Assembly (NCBI RefSeq): GCF_000955805.1
Contig: NZ_JYOA01000005.1
Coordinates: 414,333 to 453,250 of the forward strand
Direction: 5' to 3'
Length of the DNA stretch: 38,918 nt
DNA from: Pseudomonas sp. 21
GTDB taxonomy: Bacteria > Pseudomonadota > Gammaproteobacteria > Pseudomonadales > Pseudomonadaceae
Part shown: positions 15,171-22,350 of the stretch, one piece after another
Layout: every line of letters begins with the position of its first letter
Numbering within the stretch: the first letter of the stretch is position 1
The notes under the pieces: generated by a model
Told to the model about the DNA's origin: nothing
Seen by the model: the letters and a program-made list of their open reading frames with translations, nothing else
Database searches by the model: none
Program-made: the position numbers and the translations under genes

Positions 15171-16586
15171 TCAGTCCGCCAACGCCGTCCGCACCTCGCC
15201 ACGCGCAGCGCCCTGGCGCTTCAGGCGATAGCAGCCGTACATCACCAGCAGCCATACCGGAATCGCGTAGACCGACACCTGGATGCCCGGCGTGAGCAGC
15301 ATGACGCCGAGGATGAACACCACGAAGCCCAGGCACAGCCAGTTGGCCGCCGGATAGGCCACGGCGCGGAAGGCCGTGCGCTGGCCCTCGGCATCCATGT
15401 GCGCGCGGAACTTCAGGTGCGCCAGGCTGATCATCGCCCAGTTGATCACCAGCGCGGCGACCACCAGGGACATCAGCAGCTCCAGCGCGCGGGCCGGCAC
15501 CAGGTAGTTCACCAGCACGGCGAGGAAGGTCACCGCCGCCGAGACCATCAGCGAGCGCACCGGCACGCCACGGCTGTCCACCCTGGCCAGCGCGCGCGGG
15601 GCGTCGCCCTGCTCCGCCAGGCCCACCAGCATGCGGCCGTTGCAGTAAGTGCCGCTGTTGTAGACCGACAGCGCGGCGGTGAGCACCACGAAGTTGAGGA
15701 CGTGCGCCGCGGTGCCGCTGCCGATCATCGAGAAGATCTGCACGAAGGGGCTGCCGCTGTAGGAGTCGCCGGAGGCGTTGAGGGTCTGCAGCAGGCTGTC
15801 CCACGGGGTCAGCGAGAGCAGCACGGTGAGCGCGCCGATGTAGAAGATCAGGATGCGGTAGATCACCTGGTTGATCGCCTTGGGGATCACCTGCTTCGGC
15901 CGGTCGGCCTCGGCGGCGGTGAAGCCGAGCATTTCCAGCCCACCGAAGGAGAACATGATGATCGCCATGGCCATCACCAACCCGCTGATGCCGTTGGGGA
16001 AGAAACCGCCATGGGCCCACAGGTTGCTCACGGTTGCCTGCTCGCCGCCGGTGCCACTGGCCAGCAGGTAGCAGCCCAGGGCGATCATGCCGACGATGGC
16101 GGCGACCTTGATGATGGCGAACCAGAACTCCGCCTCGCCGAAGGCCTTCACGTTGAACAGGTTGATCGCGTTGACCACCACGAAGAAGATCGCCGCCGTG
16201 GCCCAGGTCGGCACGTCCGGCCACCAGTAGTGGATGTACTTGCCCACCGCGGTGAGCTCCGACATGCCCACCAGGATGTACAGCACCCAGCAGTTCCAGC
16301 CCGAGAGGAAGCCGGCGAAACCGCCCCAGTACTTGTGCGCGAAATGGCTGAAGGAGCCGGCCACGGGCTCCTCGACGATCATTTCGCCGAGCTGGCGCAT
16401 GATCAGGAAGGCAATGAAGCCGGCGATGGCGTAGCCGAGGATCATCGACGGGCCGGCGGACTTGAGCACCCCGGCCGAACCGAGGAACAGCCCGGTACCG
16501 ATGGCGCCGCCGAGGGCGATCAGCTGGATATGGCGATTCTTCAGGCCGCGCTGGAGCTGGCCTGCGTGTTGAGTTTCACGCGTCAT
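15171..16586 (-). CDS. aroP: Aromatic amino acid permease (AroP type, AAT family)
   Basis: A 471-residue inner-membrane amino acid/proton symporter with 12 hydrophobic segments. The amino acid transporter family start is clear: LQRGLKNRHIQLIALGGAIG, then TGLFLGSAG. GFTAAEADRPKQVIPKAI follows later. Length and motifs fit AroP, PheP and LysP. The context (same strand behind hpd and maiA, in the place where I recall aroP2 in P. aeruginosa) favours tyrosine/phenylalanine uptake, but specificity cannot be read directly. ATG 16586 has AGGTGA upstream. A gap of 112 bases separates it from maiA, so an internal promoter is possible. Confidence 0.9.
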   Translation of the reverse strand: MTRETQHAGQLQRGLKNRHIQLIALGGAIGTGLFLGSAGVLKSAGPSMILGYAIAGFIAFLIMRQLGEMIVEEPVAGSFSHFAHKYWGGFAGFLSGWNCWVLYILVGMSELTAVGKYIHYWWPDVPTWATAAIFFVVVNAINLFNVKAFGEAEFWFAIIKVAAIVGMIALGCYLLASGTGGEQATVSNLWAHGGFFPNGISGLVMAMAIIMFSFGGLEMLGFTAAEADRPKQVIPKAINQVIYRILIFYIGALTVLLSLTPWDSLLQTLNASGDSYSGSPFVQIFSMIGSGTAAHVLNFVVLTAALSVYNSGTYCNGRMLVGLAEQGDAPRALARVDSRGVPVRSLMVSAAVTFLAVLVNYLVPARALELLMSLVVAALVINWAMISLAHLKFRAHMDAEGQRTAFRAVAYPAANWLCLGFVVFILGVMLLTPGIQVSVYAIPVWLLVMYGCYRLKRQGAARGEVRTALAD

Positions 16587-16698
16587 GCGTCACCTGTTGT
16601 TTTTATCTGTGACGGGATTCGGCCGCCCGGCTTGTGGCCAGGCGGTGCGGGCAAGGCAAGGCTAAAGAGCGGTGGAGCGGGAAGGCTGATTGACGGGA

Positions 16699-17340
16699 TT
16701 ACTGGGCGTCGGGCTGCACCTCCGGGGCGGCCTGCTGGAAGGCTTCGAGGAGCTCGCAGCGCGCGGCGATGGCGAGCAGGCGCGGGCAGCCGGAGAGGTC
16801 GCAGTCGAAGCGACGGGCGTTGTACAGCTGGGGGATCAGGCAGGCCTCGAAGTAGCCGGGGCGCTCGCCCAGGGACAGCGGGCCGCTCCAGTTGGAAACG
16901 CCCGCCTCTACCGCGTGCAGGCCGGTTTCGACCCAGTGGCGAATCCATGCAGTCTTCGCCTCGTCCGCCACCGCCAGCGGGCCGCTGAGGTACTGCAGCA
17001 CGCGCAGGTTGTTCAGCGGGTGGATATCACAGGCGATGTGCAGGGACAGCGCGCGGACCTGCGCACGTTGCAGCGCATCGCGCGGCAGCAGGCCGGGTTG
17101 CGGATGGGTTTCGTCGAGGTATTCGAGGATGGCCAGGGACTGGGCAATGCGGGCGTCGCCGTCCACCAGCAGCGGCACCAGTTCCTGCGGGTTGAGCGCC
17201 TGGTAGTCGGCGGCGTGCTGCTGGCCGCCGTCCTTCACCAGGTGCACCGGCACCTGGCGGTAGGCCAGGCCCTTGAGGCCGAGGGCGATGCGCACGCGGT
17301 AGGCGGCGCTGGAGCGCCAGTAGGAATACAGGGTGAGCAT
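16699..17340 (-). CDS. maiA: Maleylacetoacetate isomerase (zeta-class GST)
   Basis: A 213-residue glutathione-dependent isomerase that converts maleylacetoacetate to fumarylacetoacetate, the step before fumarylacetoacetase in tyrosine breakdown. The N-terminal thioredoxin fold has the zeta-class SSxxxRxRI motif as SSAAYRVRI at residues 10-18, with the glutathione-loop segments NPQELVPLLVDGD and AQSLAILEYL. An all-helical C-terminal domain follows. In many zeta GSTs the motif reads SSCS; here Ala replaces Cys. ATG 17340 has GGAGA upstream and lies 51 bases after the hpd stop on the same strand, so the two are probably co-transcribed. hmgA and fahA are not in this window. Confidence 0.93.
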   Translation of the reverse strand: MLTLYSYWRSSAAYRVRIALGLKGLAYRQVPVHLVKDGGQQHAADYQALNPQELVPLLVDGDARIAQSLAILEYLDETHPQPGLLPRDALQRAQVRALSLHIACDIHPLNNLRVLQYLSGPLAVADEAKTAWIRHWVETGLHAVEAGVSNWSGPLSLGERPGYFEACLIPQLYNARRFDCDLSGCPRLLAIAARCELLEAFQQAAPEVQPDAQ

Positions 17341-17391
17341 GATGTTCTCCGGGGGCGACCACGCTCTGCGCGCGGCCGCCCTGCAGGCGAG

Positions 17392-18474
17392 TTACTGGTC
17401 GGAGATCACGCCACGGCGAATCTGGTCTTCCTCGATGGATTCGAACAGGGCCTTGAAGTTGCCCTCGCCGAAGCCCTGGTTGCCCTTGCGCTGGATGATC
17501 TCGAAGAAGATCGGGCCGATCACCGTGTTGGTGAAGATCTGCAGCAGGATGCCGTCGTCGCCCGGCGCTCCGTCGATGAGGATGTTCAGCTCGCGCAGCT
17601 GCTCCAGCGGCTCGCCGTGGCCGGCGACGCGGGTGTCGACCTTGGCGTAGTAGGTGTCCGGGGTGGTCATGAAGTCCACGCCGTTGGCGCGCAGCTGGCG
17701 CACGGTGGCGTAGATGTCTTCGGTGGTCAGGGCGATGTGCTGGATGCCTTCGCCGTGGTACTCGCGGATGAATTCCTCGATCTGCGACTTGTCGTCCGCC
17801 GACTCGTTGATCGGGATGCGGATCTTGCCGCAGGGCGCGGTCATGGCGCGGGACAGCAGGCCGGTGAGCTTGCCTTCGATGTCGAAGTAGCGGATCTCGC
17901 GGAAGTTGGCGATGCGCTCGTAGAAGCCGGACCAGACGTCCATCTGGCCGCGCTTGACGTTGTGGGTCAGGTGGTCGATGCACAGCAGGCCGACGGCATT
18001 GTCGGTGGCGCTGCGGCCTTCGATGAACTCGAAGTCGACGTCATAGATGCTCTTGTCGCCATAACGGTCGACGAGATACAGCAGCGAACCGCCGATGCCT
18101 TCCACGCAGGGTATGTTCAGCTCGCCGAAGTTGGCGTGGCTGCCCACCAGCTTGGCGCCCTGGGATTCGACGTAGGCGGCGGCCTGGGCGGCGTTCTTCA
18201 CCCGGAAGGCCATGGCGCAGGCGCTCGGGCCGTGCTTCCTGGCGAACTCGTGGACGTGGCCGGTGGGGCTGCCGTTGAGCACGATGTTGATGTCGTTCTG
18301 CTGGAACAGGAAGACTTCCTTGGAACGGTGCTTGGCAGTCTCGGTGAAGCCCATGCCGGTGAACAGCTGGCGCAGTTGCTCGATGCCCTGGGCGTCGGGG
18401 GCGGTGAATTCGACGAACTCGAAGCCGTCGGTGCCGATGGGGTTGTGTTGCTCGATCTTGGTCACGGCGTTCAT
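17392..18474 (-). CDS. hpd: 4-Hydroxyphenylpyruvate dioxygenase
   Basis: A 360-residue Fe(II) enzyme that converts 4-hydroxyphenylpyruvate to homogentisate in tyrosine and phenylalanine catabolism (and so to pyomelanin if the next step fails). It consists of two VOC domains. The iron ligands are His168 (IDHLTHNV), His246 (IQHIAL) and Glu325 (IFFEII), in the expected C-terminal domain. The C-terminal gate helix GNQGFGEGNFKALFESIE is intact. Length and ligand spacing equal the Pseudomonas enzymes. ATG 18474 is preceded by GAGGAGG. It is first gene of hpd-maiA(-aroP) and is divergent from an AraC regulator 302 bases away. Confidence 0.97.
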   Translation of the reverse strand: MNAVTKIEQHNPIGTDGFEFVEFTAPDAQGIEQLRQLFTGMGFTETAKHRSKEVFLFQQNDINIVLNGSPTGHVHEFARKHGPSACAMAFRVKNAAQAAAYVESQGAKLVGSHANFGELNIPCVEGIGGSLLYLVDRYGDKSIYDVDFEFIEGRSATDNAVGLLCIDHLTHNVKRGQMDVWSGFYERIANFREIRYFDIEGKLTGLLSRAMTAPCGKIRIPINESADDKSQIEEFIREYHGEGIQHIALTTEDIYATVRQLRANGVDFMTTPDTYYAKVDTRVAGHGEPLEQLRELNILIDGAPGDDGILLQIFTNTVIGPIFFEIIQRKGNQGFGEGNFKALFESIEEDQIRRGVISDQ

Positions 18475-18776
18475 CCGGCCTCCTCGTTGTCGTTATCGGC
18501 TGGTTCGGCGCAGGGCCGTCCAGGCGTCTGGAATGTCTCCATCTCACCCGTCGGCAGGCGCCGGGACAAGCCAGGGGCAGGCCGCCCGCTTGGCGCCAGC
18601 GCCGGTAGCCCGGCAAGAAATCCTTACGCCGCGCAAAGCCCCGTGCGGCATGCCGCCGCACCGTAAAGAATTCGTGACAAGGTGGTGCGCCAGCCTGCCA
18701 GTGCGAGTGCCGCGGACTCGTCAGGGCGCCGTGCGGCGACTACCATGCGGCCCATCTCCCCTGCCCGGATCGTCCC
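18475..18776. promoter_or_regulatory. Divergent hpd/AraC control region with hairpin
   Basis: These 302 gene-free bases must hold both promoters. The clearest structure is GTGCGGC (18643-18649) paired with GCCGCAC (18655-18661) around ATGCC, flanked by TTACG and CGTAA words. I found no convincing sigma-54 element (GG-N10-GC with the TTGCA part) and no TGTAAA-N6-TTTACA (PhhR-type) site. Confidence 0.4.
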
Positions 18777-19544
18777 ATGGCCCGCGCCGCTCCCCCTGAT
18801 TTCGACGCCACGCCGGCGACCTTGCGTGCATTGGCCCGCAGCTATCCGCGCGGCCTGCACATCGAGCCGCACTCCCATGACTGGGGGCAGGTGCTCTATG
18901 CGATGTCCGGGGTGATGTGGCTGGAAACGCCCTCCGAAGCGCTGCTGGTGCCGCCCAACCGCGCCGTGTGGCTGCCGCCGCAGGTGCCCCATGGCATCCG
19001 CGTGGTCAGCGAGCTGCAGATGCGCAACATCTACCTGCGGCCAGGCACAGCGGATTCACTGGGCGAGCAGGTGCAGGCGTTCGAGGTGGGCGGGCTGCTG
19101 CGCGAGCTGATCGTCACCCTGGTGCAGCACGAGCACGAACCGAACACCGACTATTACCAGGCGCTGTCGCAACTGGCCGTGCTGGAGCTGCAACGCGCTC
19201 GCAGCCTGCTGCTGCGCGTCCCGCTGCCGGACGATTCCGACCGCCGCCTGCTGAGCCTGTGCCTGGCGGTGATGGCCGAGCCGAGCCAGGAGATTTCCTT
19301 CGAGCAGCACGCCGCCGACGCCGGCGCCAGCGTGCGCACCCTCGCCCGCCTGTTCCAGCGCAGCCTGGGCATGGGCTTCGCCCAGTGGCGGCGGCAGGTG
19401 CAGTTGGCCACGGCGGTGGCGCAGCTCAACGAGGGTATGCCGGTGAGCCAGATTGCCCATGGTTTGGGGTATCAGCCGGGGAGCTTCAGCGAGATGTTCC
19501 GGCGCGAGCTGGGCGTGGCGCCTTCGGAGTATTGCGCGCGGTAG
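18777..19544 (+). CDS. AraC family transcriptional regulator with cupin domain
   Basis: A 255-residue AraC-type regulator. The N-terminal cupin has metal-binding-like histidines (HIEPHSHDWGQ) and VPPNRAVWLPPQVPHGI. The C-terminal double HTH spans about residues 160-255 (FEQHAADAGASVRTLARLFQ; then VSQIAHGLGYQPGSFSEMFR and LGVAPSEY). This is the short cupin/HTH18 architecture rather than a large sensor. It is divergent from hpd, so it may control the tyrosine genes, but many such regulators act on neighbouring transporters or oxidoreductases. It corresponds, from memory, to PA0864. ATG 18777 has no strong ribosome site. Confidence 0.9.
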   Translation: MARAAPPDFDATPATLRALARSYPRGLHIEPHSHDWGQVLYAMSGVMWLETPSEALLVPPNRAVWLPPQVPHGIRVVSELQMRNIYLRPGTADSLGEQVQAFEVGGLLRELIVTLVQHEHEPNTDYYQALSQLAVLELQRARSLLLRVPLPDDSDRRLLSLCLAVMAEPSQEISFEQHAADAGASVRTLARLFQRSLGMGFAQWRRQVQLATAVAQLNEGMPVSQIAHGLGYQPGSFSEMFRRELGVAPSEYCAR

Positions 19545-20111
19545 CGCGCCGCTCTTGCAGGACCGAGAGGGCGCCTAGCCCTTGCTCGCGAACCTGGCTT
19601 GTCCAGGGGAGCTGTGCCGCAGAGTGATACTGCTTCCGCCCAGGTGTGTACACGCCGCATCAGCGTGCGCTTGGGCTTTTTGTTTCGCCCCCTCGGGCGA
19701 GTCCCTTTTGGCAAACGCCCCAAAAGGAACCAAAAGGTCTCGCCCCTGCATCCGGTTTTTCGCTTCGCGAAAAATACCCTCGGTTCCTCGAAGTTCCAGG
19801 GGCCCGCCACGAAGGGCCATCCCTGGCCCATCGTGGCTCTCGCGACATCCATGTCGCTCAACCCCTGAAACTCCGATCACCTTCGGCCTCCTGAAAGGGG
19901 CACTCCGGAGCGCGCGGAGGTTTCTCTGGAAGCCCCAAGACCAAAAAAGCACGTGCAACGGCACCAGGCAAATCTGGCACCTGACACGCCCATCCAATAC
20001 TCCCCGCCGACATCTGTCCGATATTCCGAAGTCCCTGACCGGCGACGCTCTCCAGCAGTCCCTAGACTGCCCCCATCCCATCCAGCCGCCGGAGCGATCC
20101 ACGGAGGACAC
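19545..20111. other. 567-base stretch without a credible gene
   Basis: Several short frames are open here on both strands, but none has a ribosome site, family resemblance or conserved composition. Their peptides read across the hairpins of the element at 19661-19955. The final 130 bases presumably hold the promoter of the XapX gene. Confidence 0.6.
19661..19955. repeat. Multi-hairpin structured non-coding element
   Basis: Six consecutive inverted repeats occur in about 215 bases (19686-19900). They are CGCCC/GGGCG (19686-19699); CCTTTTGG with CCAAAAGG (19704-19727), plus a second competing CCAAAAGG at 19730-19737; TTTTTCGC-TTC-GCGAAAAA (19756-19774); CCACGA-A-GGGCCA with TGGCCC-A-TCGTGG (19807-19836); GCGACAT-CC-ATGTCGC (19842-19857); and CCCCT/AGGGG enclosing CCGA/TCGG (19862-19900). 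The ends are weakly inverted (GGGCTTTTTG at 19673; CCAAAAAAGC at 19941). From memory similar sequence recurs in Pseudomonas genomes and is often mis-annotated as short proteins. Its function is unknown. Confidence 0.6.
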
Positions 20112-20273
20112 ATGAGCTACCTGATCTCCCTGGCCATCGGCATTGCCGTCGGCCTGGCCTACCACTTCCTCGACTTCCGTTCGCCAGCGCCGCCGCTGGT
20201 GGCGCTGGTCGGCCTGCTGGGCATGCAGATCGGCGAGAACGCCTTGCCGCTGCTGACCCGCTGGCTGCACTGA
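20112..20273 (+). CDS. XapX domain micro-protein
   Basis: A 53-residue membrane peptide of the XapX (formerly DUF1427) family: two hydrophobic helices, ISLAIGIAVGLAYHFL and PPLVALVGLLGMQIGE. The AAAP-like SPAPP-LVALVGLLGM segment is diagnostic for the family. Function is unknown; in other bacteria XapX genes lie next to xanthosine, oxidoreductase or isomerase genes. A strong GGAGGA ribosome site precedes ATG 20112, which decides the start although the frame is open further upstream. It lies 35 bases before a quinone oxidoreductase gene and is almost certainly co-transcribed with it. Confidence 0.85.
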   Translation: MSYLISLAIGIAVGLAYHFLDFRSPAPPLVALVGLLGMQIGENALPLLTRWLH

Positions 20274-20308
20274 TTCCTCTCTCCCACTGCTTGCCAAGGA
20301 CCCGTGCC

Positions 20309-21265
20309 ATGAAAGCCCTGCAATTCGACCGCACCGGCGACCTCGCCGCCCTGAGCTTCACCGAAATCGCCGACCCGGTGCCCGCCGCCGACGAAGTGCT
20401 GGTGGAAGTCCATGCCGCCGGCTTGAACCCCAGCGACGTGAAGAACGTCCTCGGCCGCTTCCCCTACACCACCCTGCCCCGCGTACCCGGCCGCGACTTC
20501 GCCGGCACCGTGGTGAAAGGCCCCGCCGAGCTGCTGGGCAAGTCCGTCTGGGGCACCGGCCGCGGCCTGGGCTTCACCCGCAACGGCAGCCACGCCCAGT
20601 TGATGAGCGTGCCGGTCGGCGGCGTGGCATTGATGCCCGAGCGTATGAGCTTCGCCCAGGCCGCCAGCTGCGGCGTGCCCTTCACCACCGCCTGGGATGC
20701 GCTGGAGCGCAGCCAGGTCGGCGCCGGCACTCGCCTGCTGGTGATCGGCTCCGGCGCCGTCGGCGCAGCAGCCATTTCCCTGGCCAAGGCCCGTGGTGCC
20801 CAGGTGCTGGGCGCGGTGCGCCGCGCCGAATCGCAGGTGGAACTGCAAGCCCAGGGCGTACCGAGCATCCTGCTGGGCTCGGCGGACACCCTGGCGGCAC
20901 AGGTGGAGGAGCACTTCCCCGGCGGCGCCGAGGTGATCTTCGACACCACCGGTTTCTGGCTGCCGGCCGCCGTTTCCGCCCTGGCCACCTTCGGCCGCAT
21001 CGCCATCATCGCCGCGCCGGTGGACGGCCATGTGCAACTGCCGGCCCTGGCGCTGTACCGCCGCGGCGGATCGGTGGTGGGAGTGAATTCGCTGCTGTAC
21101 GACACGGTTGCCTGCGCGGCGATGCTGCGCCAGTTCGGCCAGTGGTTCGACGACGGCAGGTTGCCGCTGCCCACTGGCCTGCGCGAAGTGCCGTTGAGCG
21201 AGAGTGTGCAGCGCTACCACGAGATCAACGAGGGCAGCAGCGAAAAGATCATTCTCGTGCCTTGA
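20309..21265 (+). CDS. Zn-independent MDR alcohol dehydrogenase/quinone oxidoreductase
   Basis: A 318-residue medium-chain dehydrogenase/reductase. The GroES-like N-terminal domain (EVHAAGLNPSDVKNVLGRFP, PGRDFAGTV) is followed by a Rossmann domain with LLVIGSGAVGAAAISLAKARG. The catalytic and structural zinc cysteines of alcohol dehydrogenases are absent, so this belongs with the NADPH:quinone reductase-like branch. Such enzymes reduce quinones or enones; the substrate is unknown. ATG 20309 has AAGGA upstream. It forms a pair with the XapX gene. A CCCTC-family repeat follows directly and carries a 9-base hairpin that could end the transcript. Confidence 0.9.
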   Translation: MKALQFDRTGDLAALSFTEIADPVPAADEVLVEVHAAGLNPSDVKNVLGRFPYTTLPRVPGRDFAGTVVKGPAELLGKSVWGTGRGLGFTRNGSHAQLMSVPVGGVALMPERMSFAQAASCGVPFTTAWDALERSQVGAGTRLLVIGSGAVGAAAISLAKARGAQVLGAVRRAESQVELQAQGVPSILLGSADTLAAQVEEHFPGGAEVIFDTTGFWLPAAVSALATFGRIAIIAAPVDGHVQLPALALYRRGGSVVGVNSLLYDTVACAAMLRQFGQWFDDGRLPLPTGLREVPLSESVQRYHEINEGSSEKIILVP

Positions 21266-21290
21266 GCCTGAACTTGAGGTCGCCGGAGAG

Positions 21291-21456
21291 CCCCTCTCCC
21301 CAGCCCTCTCCCTGAAGGGAGAGGGAGCCGTCCGAGCGGGCTGAACAAGACGTCTTTATCCTGCAACCTCAGACTGTGCACGCCAGTCAGCGACGATATC
21401 AATCCGATCCCCCTTTCCCTCTGGAGCGGGGCGCGCAGCCAGGGTTGGGGTGAGGG
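21291..21456. repeat. CCCTC-family inverted-repeat element, copy 2
   Basis: The left end CCCCTCTCCCCAGCCCT and the right end GGGTTGGGGTGAGGG are inverted copies. A perfect 9-base stem CCCTCTCCC-TGAA-GGGAGAGGG lies at 21304-21325. The right end (21410-21456) matches copy 1 at 12890 in reverse complement. The interior (about 21330-21409) is unrelated to anything I recognise. Confidence 0.7.
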
Positions 21457-21482
21457 CAAAGCCCTGTCGAGTGGCGGTGGCC

Positions 21483-22274
21483 CTACCCCGCTGCCTTCAT
21501 CGAAGAGTCCCGCCGCGCCCCACCCTGCACCTGTTCCAGCGCCAGGCACTGGTCGAGGAACAGGCGCATGTAGCCGTAGCTCTTGCAGATCGCCTCGCGC
21601 AGCGCCAGGCAACGCGGCATCGCGAGCTGCGGGCCGCAGAGGGTGCAGATGATCTCCAGGGCTTCCCAGGGATGATCGTCGTCGTAGCGCGCGTGCATCT
21701 TCAGCCAGCGCATGGCGTCCTTGCGGGCGCCGGGCGGCAGGGTGCGCTCGTAGGTATCGGTGGAGCAGACCAGCGCCGACCAGTCGCCGGTCGCGCCTTC
21801 GATGGCGTAGTTGGTCGCGGCCATGGCCAGCGCCAGCTCCTCGGTGGCGCAGCTGTGCCAGCACCAGTGGCCGAGGGCATGGAGTTCGGCGGGTACCAGC
21901 TGGGTCTTGAGCTCGGCCAGGGTCACGCCGTAGGCCTCGGCCCAGCGCACCCAGTAGTCGGCGTGGTTGAGCTCGACGCGGATATTGCGCATCAGCCAGC
22001 GTCGCGCCATGTCTTCGCCGGGGCTGCGGCCGAATCGGGTCTTGAGCAGGTTGTGGGACATGTACAGGGGGAACTGCTCCACCACCTGCCAGCCGCCGAT
22101 GAGGAAGGCGCGCATGGTCTGTCGGCTCAGTTGGCCGTCGCGCATGCGCGCATAGAGGGGATGCTCGACCACCGACAAACGGCTGGTTTCACACTCCTGC
22201 ACCAGGCGCTGGGCCCAGTGCGGATAGCTGGAAAGCTCCTTGAGCGGCCCACTGCGAACAAAGGTGTCGTTCAT
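21483..22274 (-). CDS. Haem-oxygenase-like fold (TenA/PqqC/CADD type) protein
   Basis: A 263-residue all-helical protein resembling PqqC and the diiron HDO enzymes. Candidate metal ligands are Glu66 and His74 (VEQFPLYMSH), Glu101 and His104 (ELNH), Glu159 (AIEGATGDW), and the signature HxxxDxxH as His194, Asp198 and His201 (HARYDDDH). These positions match the carboxylate/histidine set of CADD-like oxidases, so this is more likely a metal-dependent oxygenase than the TenA 'transcriptional regulator' often annotated. No pqq or thiamine gene is nearby. ATG 22274 has GGAG upstream; nine in-frame residues before it lack one. It lies after rbdA on the same strand with a 76-base gap. Confidence 0.75.
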   Translation of the reverse strand: MNDTFVRSGPLKELSSYPHWAQRLVQECETSRLSVVEHPLYARMRDGQLSRQTMRAFLIGGWQVVEQFPLYMSHNLLKTRFGRSPGEDMARRWLMRNIRVELNHADYWVRWAEAYGVTLAELKTQLVPAELHALGHWCWHSCATEELALAMAATNYAIEGATGDWSALVCSTDTYERTLPPGARKDAMRWLKMHARYDDDHPWEALEIICTLCGPQLAMPRCLALREAICKSYGYMRLFLDQCLALEQVQGGARRDSSMKAAG

Positions 22275-22350
22275 CCAAGGCTCCGTTGCTGGTCGATCCA
22301 TGCAAGCACCGGTAAATCAGGCCTCAGGTTAGTCCTGTCTTGGCTGCGCG

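Noticed and set aside
16690-18666. A 658-codon plus-strand frame antisense to hpd and maiA
   Set aside because: hpd and maiA have intact catalytic residues on the other strand; this frame has no recognisable domain.
18475-18776. Sigma-54 or PhhR site for hpd
   Set aside because: Minus-strand TGGCGC and nearby words do not have the required GG-N10-GC spacing with a TTGCA half, and no TGTAAA-N6-TTTACA is present.
19472-20297. Several 60-240 codon frames in both directions between AraC and XapX genes
   Set aside because: They read through strong inverted repeats, lack ribosome sites and resemble each other only because the DNA is palindromic; treated as non-coding.
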